A stretch of DNA of 64,000 bases from Brochothrix thermosphacta DSM 20171 = FSL F6-1036 (GCF_036884295.1 NZ_CP145608.1:1674001-1738000); one strand, 5' to 3'; counted from the first letter of the stretch, positions 44,740-54,512 are shown. Notes: a model not told the origin generated them from the sequence alone. Numbers and translations are program-made.

Positions 44740-45906
44740 ATGAAAGATATTGTTATTGTTAGCACTGCTCGTTCACCTATTGGAAAATTTGGCGGTATGT
44801 TTAAAGACGTTTCTGCTGTTGAACTTGGTTCAAATGTAATCAAAACGGCATTACAACGCGCAAACATTTCTCCTGAGAGTGTTGATCAAGTTATATTCGG
44901 CAACGTTTTACAAGCCGGACTTGGTCAAAATCCTGCACGACAAGCCGCAATACACGCCGGCATCCCTCATTCTGCACCTGCGATGACGGTTAATGAAGTA
45001 TGTGGTTCTGGGCTCAAAGCTGTCATTCTTGGTCGACAAGCGATTCAATTAGGCGAAGCAACAACTGTTGTTGTTGGCGGTACTGAAAATATGACGCGAG
45101 CACCCTTATTGCTCAATCGTTATGACAAAGAGGCTTTTGCACCTGAAAAATTAACTGATAGTATGTTTTTTGATGGTTTAACAGATGCGTTTGGCCATTA
45201 TGCGATGGGCATCACTGCTGAAAATGCAGCAGATCACCATCATATTACACGTGAGCAGCAAGATTTATTTGCTTACGAATCACAACAAAAAGCAGCAAAG
45301 GCACAGCAAGAAGGCCTTTTTGATAAAGAAATATCACCTGTTACCTTGGCAGATGGAACGGTTGTCACACGTGATGAATCCATTCGACCACAAACAACTT
45401 TAGAAAAATTGAGTACCTTGAAGACTGTCTTCAAACGTGAGGGCTCAGTGACAGCCGGTAACTCTTCAACGATTAATGACGGTGCTTCAGCACTCGTATT
45501 AATGGATAAAGAAACAGCGATTGCACAAAACATTCCTTACCTTGCAACGATTAAAGCCTCTGCTGAAATTGGCATGGATCCTGCAATGATGGGATACGCG
45601 CCCTTTTATGCAGTGAATGCCTTATTAGAAAAAGCTGACCTTTCAATTGAAAAAATTGATTTATTTGAATTAAATGAAGCTTTTGCAGCACAATCATTAG
45701 CCGTTGTTACAGATTTGAAAATTCCTGCTAATAAAATAAATATCAATGGTGGTGCAATCGCTTTAGGCCATCCAATTGGTGCTTCTGGCGCACGTATTTT
45801 GACAACATTGATTACCAATCTTGAACAAACAAATACACACACAGGTATTGCTGGTCTTTGTGTTGGTGGCGGTATCGGCCTTGCCCTTCTCGTTACACGC
45901 GATTAA
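44740..45906 (+). CDS. Acetyl-CoA C-acetyltransferase (thiolase)
   Basis: 388 residues from ATG at 44740 (AAAAGGAGA upstream; the frame is open 51 codons further but spans the promoter). Biosynthetic thiolase: STARSPIGKFGGMFKD, nucleophile Cys88 in NEVCGSGLKAV, GGTENMTRAP, NGGAIALGHPIGASGAR with the catalytic His, and the second cysteine in GLCVGGGIG. It makes acetoacetyl-CoA for mvaS. Followed 23 bp later by mvaA; in enterococci the two are fused as mvaE. Confidence 0.94.
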   Translation: MKDIVIVSTARSPIGKFGGMFKDVSAVELGSNVIKTALQRANISPESVDQVIFGNVLQAGLGQNPARQAAIHAGIPHSAPAMTVNEVCGSGLKAVILGRQAIQLGEATTVVVGGTENMTRAPLLLNRYDKEAFAPEKLTDSMFFDGLTDAFGHYAMGITAENAADHHHITREQQDLFAYESQQKAAKAQQEGLFDKEISPVTLADGTVVTRDESIRPQTTLEKLSTLKTVFKREGSVTAGNSSTINDGASALVLMDKETAIAQNIPYLATIKASAEIGMDPAMMGYAPFYAVNALLEKADLSIEKIDLFELNEAFAAQSLAVVTDLKIPANKININGGAIALGHPIGASGARILTTLITNLEQTNTHTGIAGLCVGGGIGLALLVTRD

Positions 45907-45929
45907 ATGACAAAAACGAGGTGAATACT

Positions 45930-47201
45930 ATGGCAAAATTTTATCAACAGTCACTCGCTGAACGTCACGCGACATTAATAGCAGAACAACGCCTTACAGC
46001 AACACAAATTGAGCAACTTAAAGCTGCGGCTATTATTGCCCCTGAGGTTGCAGACAGTATGATTGAAAATCAAATTGGACAATTTCCGTTACCACTAGGA
46101 CTTGCTTTCAACTTTCTTATCGATGAAACATCTTATGTTGTTCCAATGGTAACTGAAGAACCTTCTGTCATTGCAGCAAGTAGTAATGCTGCAAAAATCG
46201 TGCAAGCCAATGGCGGTTTTACAACAACTATTCAAGAACGTGCCATGATTGGACAACTCATTTTCACTGATGTATCCGATTACGAAGCGGCTATCTTATT
46301 AGTTCAAGAAAAAGAAGCGGCACTCATCGAGATTGCCAATACTGCTCAGCCATCACTTGTAAAACGTGGAGGTGGCCTCCGTCGCATAGAGACACGCATC
46401 ATTACGGATGATGATCATCAACCCGCTTATTTCACGGTACACCTTGTAGTTGACGTTCAAGAGGCAATGGGCGCCAATATGATGAACACTATCCTCGAAG
46501 CGACGGCTACACCGCTTAAAGAATGGTTGGACAGCGCTGTTTTAATGCAAATACTGAGTAATTTTGCAGACACCTCTTTGGTTACTGCAACTTGCCGTAT
46601 TGAGCCACACACTTTAACAACCACTCGTTTTGAAGGAGAATGGTTGGCAAAACGCATTGCAGAAGCTACTCGGTATGCGCACCTCGACCCTTACCGTGCA
46701 GCAACGCATAACAAAGGCATTATGAATGGTGTTGACGCTGTCGTGCTGGCTAGCGGGAATGACACACGTGCAATTGAAGCGGGAGCTCATGCCTTTGCTG
46801 TGAGAGATGGACGTTACCGTGGCTTATCAGACTGGAAGGTTGCAGAAAATGGCGATTTAGTGGGACAACTCACTCTACCGTTACCCGTTGGTTCAGTTGG
46901 CGGTGCAATCAGTGTCTTGCCCTTGGCACAATTAACACAACAAATTTTAGGTATCTCAACAGCTAATAAACTGGCGCGTGTGATTGTATCAGTCGGGCTT
47001 GCTCAAAATTTAGCGGCTTTAAAAGCGTTGGTGTCTGAAGGGATTCAAAAAGGGCATATGTCCTTACAAGTTAAATCGTTAGCCCTTTCTGCTGGTGCTA
47101 CTGAAAGTGAATTACCATTAGTTGTTGCTGCATTATTAGAAAATAAACAATTAAATTTAGAAAATGCGCATACGATTATTGCACAACTTCGCCAAAACTA
47201 A
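45930..47201 (+). CDS. mvaA: Hydroxymethylglutaryl-CoA reductase, class II
   Basis: 423 residues from ATG at 45930 (ACGAGGTGA upstream). ENQIGQFPLPLGLAFNFLID is the class II hallmark. The catalytic Glu77 is in VTEEPSVIAASSNAA. The Lys and Asp are in ATHNKGIMNGVDAVVLASGND (around 265-285), and the C-terminal His is in KGHMSLQVKSLALSAGA. LTLPLPVGSVGGA is also typical. It reduces HMG-CoA to mevalonate. The downstream pathway enzymes are not in the window. Confidence 0.95.
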   Translation: MAKFYQQSLAERHATLIAEQRLTATQIEQLKAAAIIAPEVADSMIENQIGQFPLPLGLAFNFLIDETSYVVPMVTEEPSVIAASSNAAKIVQANGGFTTTIQERAMIGQLIFTDVSDYEAAILLVQEKEAALIEIANTAQPSLVKRGGGLRRIETRIITDDDHQPAYFTVHLVVDVQEAMGANMMNTILEATATPLKEWLDSAVLMQILSNFADTSLVTATCRIEPHTLTTTRFEGEWLAKRIAEATRYAHLDPYRAATHNKGIMNGVDAVVLASGNDTRAIEAGAHAFAVRDGRYRGLSDWKVAENGDLVGQLTLPLPVGSVGGAISVLPLAQLTQQILGISTANKLARVIVSVGLAQNLAALKALVSEGIQKGHMSLQVKSLALSAGATESELPLVVAALLENKQLNLENAHTIIAQLRQN

Positions 47202-47237
47202 AAAATCACGTCCCCAGAAAGGGACGTGATTTTTTGT
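47200..47237 (+). terminator. Terminator after mvaA
   Basis: AAAAATCACGTCCC-CAGAAA-GGGACGTGATTTTTT. Confidence 0.93.
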
Positions 47238-47241
47238 GCTC

Positions 47242-47472
47242 TTACAAATAAAAACTAACAATTACTAATAAACTGGCGCTAAAACTGATGACTCCCCACT
47301 CAAAATGTCGCATACGTAATTCTCCTACACATACTACAATGGTAATAATAAGAAATAGAATCAACCATCCCACAGGATAATTAAGTCCAAAGCCATCGTG
47401 CACCACATCTATTAGAAAAAGAGAAAATAACAGTAAGTAGGTCACGGCTAAAAAGCCTTTTAATTTTGTCAT
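47242..47472 (-). CDS. Small three-helix membrane protein, unknown
   Basis: 76 residues, three hydrophobic helices: LAVTYLLLFSLFLIDVV, YPVGWLILFLIITIVVCVGE and WGVISFSASLLVIVSFYL. Ribosome site AGAGGTGC before the ATG. It is isolated between mvaA (convergent) and gcvPB (same strand, 68 bp upstream). No family is recognised. Confidence 0.7.
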   Translation of the reverse strand: MTKLKGFLAVTYLLLFSLFLIDVVHDGFGLNYPVGWLILFLIITIVVCVGELRMRHFEWGVISFSASLLVIVSFYL

Positions 47473-47540
47473 CGTGCACCTCTTCTATGAATATCTGTTA
47501 TTTTATCCTTCATAATTTAAATAACTTTAGTCTTTTAATG

Positions 47541-49001
47541 TTAGTCTAATGGCCATACAATTTGTGGTTTACGCGCTGCCATTGCTTCATCTAAACGATG
47601 AATATAAGTTGTATGGGGTGCTTCTTGAATAATTTCTGGGTTCTCTTCTGCTTCTTTCGCAATTTGAATCATGATGTCACAGAAGTTATCTAAGGTTTCT
47701 TTTGATTCGGTTTCGGTCGGTTCAATCATCAACGCTTCTTCCACAATTAATGGGAAGTATGTTGTAGGTGGATGAATACCAAAATCAAGTAGACGTTTCG
47801 CAATATCTAATGTGCGGACACCTAATAATTTTTGGCGACGTCCACTTAACACAAACTCATGTTGACACGGTCCTTCAAATGGTAAATCATAGTGTGGTTT
47901 CAAACGTGCCATAATGTAGTTAGCGTTTAAAACAGCATTTTCAGTGACTAATTTCAAACCGATAGGTCCCATTGTACGAATGTAAGTATACGCACGTACA
48001 TTAATGCCAAAGTTACCATAAAATGGTTTCACGCGTCCGATAGATTGTGGACGATTGTATTCAAATACAAATTTATCTGCTTTCTTAAGCAGTACAGGTT
48101 TAGGTAAGAACGGAATCAAGTCGGCTTTAACACCTACAGGTCCAGAACCTGGTCCACCACCACCATGCGGTCCAGTGAATGTTTTATGCAAGTTCAAGTG
48201 AACCACATCAAAGCCCATGTCACCAGGACGTACTTTACTCATAACAGCGTTTAAGTTCGCACCATCATAATAAACTTTACCGCCTACTTCGTGAATAACG
48301 TCAGCAATTTTGACAATATCTTCTTCGAACAAACCAAGCGTATTCGGATTTGTTAACATCAATGCCGCTGTCGTATGATCAACCACACGACGAAGGTCAT
48401 CCACATCGACCATACCTTTATCATTCGATTTAACGGTGATGACTTCGAATCCGGCAACTGCTGCAGAAGCTGGGTTCGTTCCATGTGCAGAATCAGGGAT
48501 GATCACTTTGGTCCTTTGTGTATCTCCATTAGCAAGATGGAAAGCACGAATTAACATCAAGCCTGTCCACTCACCGTGTGCACCAGCGGCTGTTTGTAAG
48601 GTCACTTCATCCATACCCGTAATTTCTTTCAAGCTCTCTTGTAAATTATACATTAATTCCATTGCACCTTGAACTGTGTTTTCAGGCTGAAGCGGATGAA
48701 CATGGGCAAAACCATCTAGTCTTGCAGTCACTTCATTCACCTTTGGGTTGTATTTCATCGTACATGAACCAAGTGGATAAAAACCTGAATCGACGCCATG
48801 GTTATGGTTTGATAAGCGCGTATAATGACGAATTAAATCTAATTCGGCAAGTTCTGGCAATTCCGCAGGTGTTTGGCGGATGTTTTCTTCACCAAGAATA
48901 CTTGTAATATCAACAGTTGGCACATCAAGCGGCGGTAAACTATAGCTAATGCGGCCGGCTTTTGTTTGTTCAAAAATTAACGGTAACGTTTCAGTTGTCA
49001 T
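47541..49001 (-). CDS. gcvPB: Glycine dehydrogenase (decarboxylating) subunit 2
   Basis: 486 residues. P-protein C-terminal half: [30 protein letters not shown]-type [37 protein letters not shown], and the PLP lysine in [19 protein letters not shown]. It decarboxylates glycine and passes the aminomethyl group to H protein. Its ATG shares one base with the gcvPA stop (TAATG). Confidence 0.96.
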   Translation of the reverse strand: MTTETLPLIFEQTKAGRISYSLPPLDVPTVDITSILGEENIRQTPAELPELAELDLIRHYTRLSNHNHGVDSGFYPLGSCTMKYNPKVNEVTARLDGFAHVHPLQPENTVQGAMELMYNLQESLKEITGMDEVTLQTAAGAHGEWTGLMLIRAFHLANGDTQRTKVIIPDSAHGTNPASAAVAGFEVITVKSNDKGMVDVDDLRRVVDHTTAALMLTNPNTLGLFEEDIVKIADVIHEVGGKVYYDGANLNAVMSKVRPGDMGFDVVHLNLHKTFTGPHGGGGPGSGPVGVKADLIPFLPKPVLLKKADKFVFEYNRPQSIGRVKPFYGNFGINVRAYTYIRTMGPIGLKLVTENAVLNANYIMARLKPHYDLPFEGPCQHEFVLSGRRQKLLGVRTLDIAKRLLDFGIHPPTTYFPLIVEEALMIEPTETESKETLDNFCDIMIQIAKEAEENPEIIQEAPHTTYIHRLDEAMAARKPQIVWPLD

Positions 49002-50347
49002 TATTTAGCCACCTCCAAAACTTTGATAAAACGATCAATTTCTGTTTTTGGAATTACTTCTGTTACAGCAATTAACATTTGATTATCTTTTCCAGCATAA
49101 TCACGGCCTAAATCATAACCACCGATAAAGCCTTCTTCAATCAACAAATCCTGTAAATCTGATACTGGTTTTGAAAATTCAACCACAAATTCATTAAATT
49201 GACGTGTGCCATAAGTCACATTAAAACCTTTTTCAGCAAACTGTTGACGTGCATATTGAGCCTTTTGGAAATTCAATGTTGCTGTTTCAACAAGGCCGTT
49301 TTTACCCAATGATGCCATTGCAATACTTGAAGCTAGAGCATTTAAAGCTTGATTTGAGCAGATGTTTGATGTCGCTTTATCACGACGAATATGTTGCTCA
49401 CGCGCTTGTAACGTTAATACAAAACCACGTTTACCATTTTCATCTGCCGTTTGACCCACCAAACGACCTGGTACTTTACGCATTAATTTTTTAGTCACAG
49501 CGAAGTAACCACAGTGCGGTCCACCAAAGGCTTCCGAAATACCGAACACTTGCGTATCACCCACAACAATATCAGCGCCAACTGCACCAGGTGGTGTTAA
49601 TAGACCTAACGCTAATGGATTAGATGAGGTGATAAGTAACGAATTGTTATCATGCGCTAAGTCCGCAAATACCTTTATGGGTTCTACTTGTCCTAAGAAG
49701 TTAGGGTACTGAACGATGACAGCTGCAGTATCATCCGTTAACAACGGTTTAAGTGCTTCTACATCTGTAATCCCATCTTGACTTGGTGCAATAACAACAT
49801 CCACACCACGTCCTTCACAATACGATTTTACAACGGCTTGGTATTCAGGATGAACAAGTTCACTCATGACAATTTGCGAACGTTTTTTCACGCCTGCAGC
49901 CAGTGCAGCTGCCTCACCAAGAGAAGTCCCTCCATCGTACATTGACGAATTGGCAATATCCATACCGGTAATGCGTGCGACCATCGTTTGAAATTCAAAG
50001 ATTGCTTGTAATTCGCCTTGAGAAATTTCAGGCTGATAAGGTGTATACGCTGTGTAAAATTCAGAACGTGAAATCATGCTATCAACGACGGCCGGAATTG
50101 CATGCGTATAAACACCTGCCCCAAGAAATGACGTATGGGTTGTTGTCGTTACATTTTTAGAAGCAAGACGTGATAACTCACGTACCAAACTATTTTCATC
50201 TGCGGCGGCTGGTATTTTCAAATCACCTTCAAAACGAACACTCTTTGGAATAGGTGAAAATAATGCCTCAACATCAGGGACACCTATTGTATCCAACATT
50301 TCTTTTTTATCAGTCTCTGTAAGAGGTAAATAACGGTATTGGTTCAT
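49001..50347 (-). CDS. gcvPA: Glycine dehydrogenase (decarboxylating) subunit 1
   Basis: 448 residues. P-protein N-terminal half: [73 protein letters not shown] and [20 protein letters not shown]. It is the structural partner of gcvPB. Ribosome site AAGGAGGAGAG. Twelve bp after gcvT. Confidence 0.96.
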   Translation of the reverse strand: MNQYRYLPLTETDKKEMLDTIGVPDVEALFSPIPKSVRFEGDLKIPAAADENSLVRELSRLASKNVTTTTHTSFLGAGVYTHAIPAVVDSMISRSEFYTAYTPYQPEISQGELQAIFEFQTMVARITGMDIANSSMYDGGTSLGEAAALAAGVKKRSQIVMSELVHPEYQAVVKSYCEGRGVDVVIAPSQDGITDVEALKPLLTDDTAAVIVQYPNFLGQVEPIKVFADLAHDNNSLLITSSNPLALGLLTPPGAVGADIVVGDTQVFGISEAFGGPHCGYFAVTKKLMRKVPGRLVGQTADENGKRGFVLTLQAREQHIRRDKATSNICSNQALNALASSIAMASLGKNGLVETATLNFQKAQYARQQFAEKGFNVTYGTRQFNEFVVEFSKPVSDLQDLLIEEGFIGGYDLGRDYAGKDNQMLIAVTEVIPKTEIDRFIKVLEVAK

Positions 50348-50359
50348 TTTCTCTCCTCC

Positions 50360-51451
50360 TTAACGGCTACGTTTATAAAACGTTTTAGGTACTTTAACAG
50401 CATTTAACAAGCGTTTTCGTACTTGAATTTCAAATGTTTCTTCTTTGAAAACATCATGGTTGACCAATGCTAACGCAATGCTCTTTCCTAATGTTGGTGA
50501 TTGTGTCCCAGTAGTAACTACACCCACTTCAACTCCATCTTTCAACACAGGATAACCATGTCGCGGCACACCTTTATCAACTAATTCTAAACCGATAATA
50601 CGACGCATTTTACCTGTAGCTTTTTGATCAATCAATGCTTGCTGACCAATAAATTGAGGCTCTTTATCTAATTTGACTGCAAAACCTAAGCCTGCTTCTA
50701 GAGGTGAAATTGTTTCAGAAATTTCTTGCCCATATAATGATAAGGCAGCTTCAAAACGAAGTGTGTCTCGAGCCCCTAAACCAATCGGTTTCACATCATC
50801 TAATCGTGCAAAAAATTGCCATAACTCTAAGGCAGCTTCACTATTCATATATATTTCAAAACCATCTTCCCCTGTATATCCTGTGCGTGACACAATCACT
50901 TGATGACCTTCAATCATAACGTTCCCATCAAAATAAAATGGTTTCATATCATCAATAGGACGATCTGCATAACGTTGGACAATCGCTACTGCATGAGGCC
51001 CTTGGATTGCTATTTGTCCATATTCATCTGACACATTCTTTACTGTTACGTCAAAAGCATCAGCATGACTAGCTAACCATTGATAATCCTTTTCTGTGTT
51101 TGACGCATTCACAACTAGTAAATAATTTGTTTCTGAATGACGATAAACAATTAAATCATCTACACAACCACCATCTTCATAACACATAATGTTATATTGA
51201 GCTTGATTATCAGACATTTTACTTAGATCATTTGATAACAATTTTTGCAAGAAAGGTAGTGCATCATTGCCTCTTACTGTAATTTCACCCATGTGAGAAA
51301 CATCAAAAAGCCCCGCAGCTTCACGCACTGCTTGATGTTCTTCTTTTATCCCACTAAATTGGACAGGTAATTCCCATCCTCCAAAATCAATTGTTTTGCC
51401 GCCAAATTCACTATAACCCGCAAAAATCGGCGTGTGTTTTAACTCACTCAT
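50360..51451 (-). CDS. gcvT: Aminomethyltransferase (T protein)
   Basis: 363 residues from ATG at 51451 (AAAGGGGAC upstream; the apparent upstream extension runs into the riboswitch terminator). FAGYSEFGGKTIDFGGWELP, LFDVSHMGEI, YNIMCYEDGGCVDDLIVYR, SRTGYTGEDGFEIYM and GLGARDTLRFEAALSLYGQE bind the folate and aminomethyl group. It transfers the methylene to tetrahydrofolate. First gene of gcvT-gcvPA-gcvPB; no gcvH here. Confidence 0.96.
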   Translation of the reverse strand: MSELKHTPIFAGYSEFGGKTIDFGGWELPVQFSGIKEEHQAVREAAGLFDVSHMGEITVRGNDALPFLQKLLSNDLSKMSDNQAQYNIMCYEDGGCVDDLIVYRHSETNYLLVVNASNTEKDYQWLASHADAFDVTVKNVSDEYGQIAIQGPHAVAIVQRYADRPIDDMKPFYFDGNVMIEGHQVIVSRTGYTGEDGFEIYMNSEAALELWQFFARLDDVKPIGLGARDTLRFEAALSLYGQEISETISPLEAGLGFAVKLDKEPQFIGQQALIDQKATGKMRRIIGLELVDKGVPRHGYPVLKDGVEVGVVTTGTQSPTLGKSIALALVNHDVFKEETFEIQVRKRLLNAVKVPKTFYKRSR

Positions 51452-51490
51452 GGCTATGTCCCCTTTCAAAAGTTGCTTATTCTTCGCACA

Positions 51491-51531
51491 GAACAAAAAC
51501 AAGGACGCACAAAAAAACTGTGCGTCCCTGT
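51491..51531 (-). terminator. Riboswitch-controlled terminator
   Basis: Minus strand GGGACGCACAG-TTTTTTT-GTGCGTCC then TTGTTTTTG, between the glycine aptamer and gcvT. It should form when glycine is low. Confidence 0.88.
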
Positions 51532-51532
51532 T

Positions 51533-51650
51533 TTCCTGATCTTACATCAGAATTTCAGAGGCGTAACACGCATCGATCCTTTTGCCTGAGAGTTTCATGA
51601 GGATTCATTTGCCCCTTCGGCGATGCTTGCGCATTCTCTCGCGATACGTT
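51533..51650 (-). promoter_or_regulatory. Glycine riboswitch, single aptamer
   Basis: On the minus strand the conserved core is present: GCGAGAGAATGC (about 51632-51645), GCATCGCCGAAGGGGCAAAT, then AAACTCTCAGGCAAAAGGAT (51575-51595). Only one full aptamer is seen before the expression-platform terminator; many glycine riboswitches are tandem. It controls the glycine cleavage operon, turning it on at high glycine. Confidence 0.92.
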
Positions 51651-51679
51651 ATTCCACTAAAAGTATTTCTAACACTTCA

Positions 51680-51708
51680 ATAATACCATATTCATAATTG
51701 TTCGACAA
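51680..51708 (-). promoter_or_regulatory. Promoter of the gcv operon
   Basis: Minus strand TTGTCG (51703-51708), 17-bp spacer, TATTAT (51680-51685), about 30 bp upstream of the aptamer. Confidence 0.7.
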
Positions 51709-51789
51709 TACTTAACATTTAGTTAATTCAGCAAATATTAAACGCTTACTATTTATTAAAAGTGAACATTTGAGGTAGTTTGTCTGTTT

Positions 51790-51821
51790 AAAGTTCGCTT
51801 TTTAGATAAAAAGGACATTAT
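51790..51821 (+). promoter_or_regulatory. Possible ComK-type AT boxes upstream of comGA
   Basis: AAAG-TTCGC-TTTT (51790-51802) and AAAA-GGACA-TTAT (51809-51821) resemble two AAAAN5TTTT half-sites, each with one mismatch, 6 bp apart. Weak match; the position before comGA is the reason to note it. Confidence 0.35.
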
Positions 51822-51870
51822 TTGTACATGTCGAATAGGTAAGTTAACAAAATACCGAGGAGGTCGTCTT

Positions 51871-52869
51871 ATCGATATCGCCAAAATCTGTAACAATCTA
51901 ATTACAATGGCCTTAAAAAACAAGTACAGCGATATTCATTTCACTCCTAAAACGACCCATTACGCGCTTTATTTCCGCTCAAATGGAACACTTTCTTTTT
52001 TACAGAAGCTTTCACTTGAAATTTCTGAGCGTTGCATTACCTTTTTAAAATATAATAGTGGTCTTGATATTGGTGAACAACAACTTCCACAAAGCGGTCG
52101 TTATGAGTGGCCAGAGCTGACCGGAGTTTCAATTCGCATTTCTGTCATCCCTAATTATCGCTCATTGCCTTCATTAGTACTGCGATGTGTGTCACCTGTT
52201 CATCAATTACCACTTGCACTTTTTCAATATCAGGAAGCAAAATTAAAAGATTTAATCGCTCAGAAAAGTGGCTTACTACTTTTCAGCGGTGCAGTCGGAA
52301 GTGGTAAAACAGCAACGATATACAGCTTGTTAGAATATATCTCCCAAAAACCCTATAAAAATATCTTAACCATTGAAGACCCTGTTGAAATCCCCTCGCC
52401 TTTTCTCACTCAGTTTCAAATCAATCAAACTGCCGGCTTTTCTTTTGACGTTGCCTTACGCGCTACTTTACGACATGACCCTGACATCCTAATGATTGGT
52501 GAAATACGCGATAGTGAAACAGCTAAAATGGCGCTTCGGATGGCCTTGACGGGTCATCTTGTCGTCGCAACCATTCACTCCTCTCATTCACTTGGTGTTC
52601 TTTATCGTTTAAAAAACCTTGGATTACCACCAACAGATTTAAAACAAGCTTTACTCGCTATTATTTCCCAAAAATTTGTCCCGATACAACACCACTTGGT
52701 ACAACGCGCACTAATTTATGAAATACTCACAAAACCTGGGTTAACTTCTGAAATTTTATCCAATCGGCTCACCTTTAACGCTTTATACCAGAAGGGAGTT
52801 CTGTATGGCGTTATTCCAAAAACAACGGACAAAAAAATTCCAAGCGCTTTTTCTCCAACAGCTGAGTGA
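51871..52869 (+). CDS. comGA: Competence traffic ATPase ComGA
   Basis: About 332 residues if begun at ATC 51871, 320 from the first ATG (51907). AGGAGG lies seven bases before the ATC. The 12 extra in-frame codons read IDIAKICNNLIT, aligning with the N-terminus of Bacillus ComGA, so the ATC looks like the real start. GspE family: Walker A FSGAVGSGKTATIYSL, Asp box TIEDPVE, Walker B ILMIGEIRDSETA and His box TGHLVVATIHS. The C-terminal cysteine cluster of Bacillus ComGA is missing. It powers assembly of the DNA-uptake pseudopilus. It overlaps comGB by 65 bp. Confidence 0.92.
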   Translation: MDIAKICNNLITMALKNKYSDIHFTPKTTHYALYFRSNGTLSFLQKLSLEISERCITFLKYNSGLDIGEQQLPQSGRYEWPELTGVSIRISVIPNYRSLPSLVLRCVSPVHQLPLALFQYQEAKLKDLIAQKSGLLLFSGAVGSGKTATIYSLLEYISQKPYKNILTIEDPVEIPSPFLTQFQINQTAGFSFDVALRATLRHDPDILMIGEIRDSETAKMALRMALTGHLVVATIHSSHSLGVLYRLKNLGLPPTDLKQALLAIISQKFVPIQHHLVQRALIYEILTKPGLTSEILSNRLTFNALYQKGVLYGVIPKTTDKKIPSAFSPTAE

Positions 52870-53824
52870 TTTGCTGCATAACGGTTTAGCACTGGATCAC
52901 GCCTTAGCTTTTCTCACACGTATCCATCCGCAACAAGCTATTTTCTTTGCTAGTTTAAAAAAAGAACTCACAAACGGCGCCAGCTTTGATCGGTGTTTAG
53001 ATACATTACATTTCCCGGCTATTATCTGCTCACAGTTACACTTTGCCCAAACGCATTTACAATTTACCGAAACGCTCAAAAACTGTGCCGAGGGGTTAAA
53101 TTTCCAATTGCAACAAACACAATTTATTCGCCGCTTCATCCAATATCCTGCCGTTCTTTTTGTGCTACTTAGCGGTGTTATTTTAGTTTTACAAGCCTTT
53201 GTCGTCCCACAGATTGAAATGTTGTTCATACACACAAATGCGCCGCCTCCTGCAATTTTTAACCTTTTAAAATATGCCCATTTTTGGTTATTAGGTTCTG
53301 TGTGCATCACATTGCTTCTTATCTTTTTTTTCAAACAATGGCTTCAACAAAAAAACGCCTATCAACGTGCACTATTTTGGTGTCGCTTTCCTCTAACACG
53401 CAGACTCATGCCTTATTATTACACTCATTTATTTGCCCGTGAATTTGCACTACTTATCAAAAGCGGCCTCTCATTACAAAAAATCCTGAAGCTGAGCAGT
53501 ACTTCACATTATGGATTATTCAACCACATTGCGCGTCACATCAATGACGGCTTATTACAAGGGCTTCCTTTTGCCACACTTTTAAAAAATCACCCCTTGT
53601 TCCTACCCTTACTAGCAATTGTCATCCAACACGGGGAAGCAAGCGGCTTTTTGTCACAGGAACTAATGGCCTGCCATCGTTATTGTGAACAACTCCTCAA
53701 ACAACGGTTGCAGAAAATTGTCGGTTTAATTCAACCCTTGTTATTACTGTTAGTGGGCGGTTGTATTATTATCATTTACCTGAGTATCATGTTGCCATTA
53801 TTCGAAACAATTGAATATATTTAA
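52805..53824 (+). CDS. comGB: Competence pseudopilus platform protein ComGB
   Basis: 339 residues. GspF/PilC family: an N-terminal cytoplasmic domain (LQQLSDLLHNGLALDHALAF), three membrane helices (about 118-142, 160-180 and 310-333), and a repeat of the cytoplasmic domain (FAREFALLIKSGLSLQKIL). Ribosome site AGAAGGGAG inside comGA. In other Firmicutes comGC-GG follow directly; here a terminator follows, and those genes lie on the opposite strand. Confidence 0.93.
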   Translation: MALFQKQRTKKFQALFLQQLSDLLHNGLALDHALAFLTRIHPQQAIFFASLKKELTNGASFDRCLDTLHFPAIICSQLHFAQTHLQFTETLKNCAEGLNFQLQQTQFIRRFIQYPAVLFVLLSGVILVLQAFVVPQIEMLFIHTNAPPPAIFNLLKYAHFWLLGSVCITLLLIFFFKQWLQQKNAYQRALFWCRFPLTRRLMPYYYTHLFAREFALLIKSGLSLQKILKLSSTSHYGLFNHIARHINDGLLQGLPFATLLKNHPLFLPLLAIVIQHGEASGFLSQELMACHRYCEQLLKQRLQKIVGLIQPLLLLLVGGCIIIIYLSIMLPLFETIEYI

Positions 53825-53832
53825 AATGTAAA

Positions 53833-53887
53833 AAAAACGTTTGCCTTAGCCCCTGTTTCTCGGCTAATATGCAGACGTTTATTTTTT
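53833..53887. terminator. Shared terminator between comGB and comGG
   Basis: AAACGTTTGCCTTAGCC...GGCTAATATGCAGACGTTT then ATTTTTTT on plus, and A-rich (T-run on minus) on the other side. It sits at the left boundary of the inverted comGC-GG block. Confidence 0.8.
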
Positions 53888-54079
53888 TAACAACTGATTC
53901 ATTTCTTTGAGTCCTTTTTTTATTTCTGTGTGATATTTTTTAGTCAATTCAGATTGTGCTGTTCGTTCAATCCGAGCAAGAGATACAATACCTACAATAA
54001 TAAGTGAACATAATAAAATACACCCAATAGCATAAACATAAACAAAACCGTTACTGTTTCTTTTACGTTTTGATCTCAT
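53879..54079 (-). CDS. comGG: ComGG-like competence protein
   Basis: 66 residues from ATG at 54079 (AAGGGCG eight bases upstream). A basic start (RSKRKRNSNG) and one membrane helix (FVYVYAIGCILLCSLIIVGIV), then a helical charged tail. Prepilin-like in layout, lacking the clear GFTL motif. Identified by position as the last gene of the comGC-GD-GE-GF-GG string. It overlaps comGF. Shorter than Bacillus ComGG (about 124). Confidence 0.7.
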   Translation of the reverse strand: MRSKRKRNSNGFVYVYAIGCILLCSLIIVGIVSLARIERTAQSELTKKYHTEIKKGLKEMNQLLKK

Positions 54080-54512
54080 ATAAGCCACGCCCTTGCTTAA
54101 CCAAAAACCAATGAATCGTTGTTTTCTTTTTTTCAAAATAACTATCTTTAGAAAAGATATCATGCAACAAAGTAATATTTCCACCGTTAGTTGCTTTTAA
54201 CATTAACTTATCATTTTTCAATGTGAAAGTAAGCGTCTCAGTATTTTCAAGTTGCCATTTCATCGTTTTTGCAGATAAATCAATTTTTTTAACCGCTTGT
54301 TTTTCTGTTTGTAAATAGAGCACTAGCATGTGCCATTCCATATCTGCTTGTCGTTGTAACCACCGTTCATGAACTTGTGTAATGCCAAACATTACGCTTA
54401 CTGCCACCTTTAAAAAAACGGGCAATAATATTAATGCTATCAGACATTCAACGAGTGTGAAGCCATTCTTTTTCAACTTTTTGCTCTGTTCCTGTCCATC
54501 GTACTGTTCCAT
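54063..54512 (-). CDS. comGF: ComGF-like minor pseudopilin
   Basis: 149 residues. Type IV prepilin-like start KKNGFTLVECLIALILLPVF with Glu at +5, the site cut and methylated by ComC. The soluble domain (YLQTEKQAVKKIDLSAKTMK through to GGNITLLHDIF) fits ComGF. Overlaps comGE by 65 bp and comGG by 17 bp. Confidence 0.85.
   Translation of the reverse strand: MEQYDGQEQSKKLKKNGFTLVECLIALILLPVFLKVAVSVMFGITQVHERWLQRQADMEWHMLVLYLQTEKQAVKKIDLSAKTMKWQLENTETLTFTLKNDKLMLKATNGGNITLLHDIFSKDSYFEKKKTTIHWFLVKQGRGLYEIKT

Noticed and set aside
44740-47201. An mvaE-type thiolase/HMG-CoA reductase fusion
   Set aside because: A stop codon, a 23-bp spacer and a new ribosome site separate the two; they are distinct genes.
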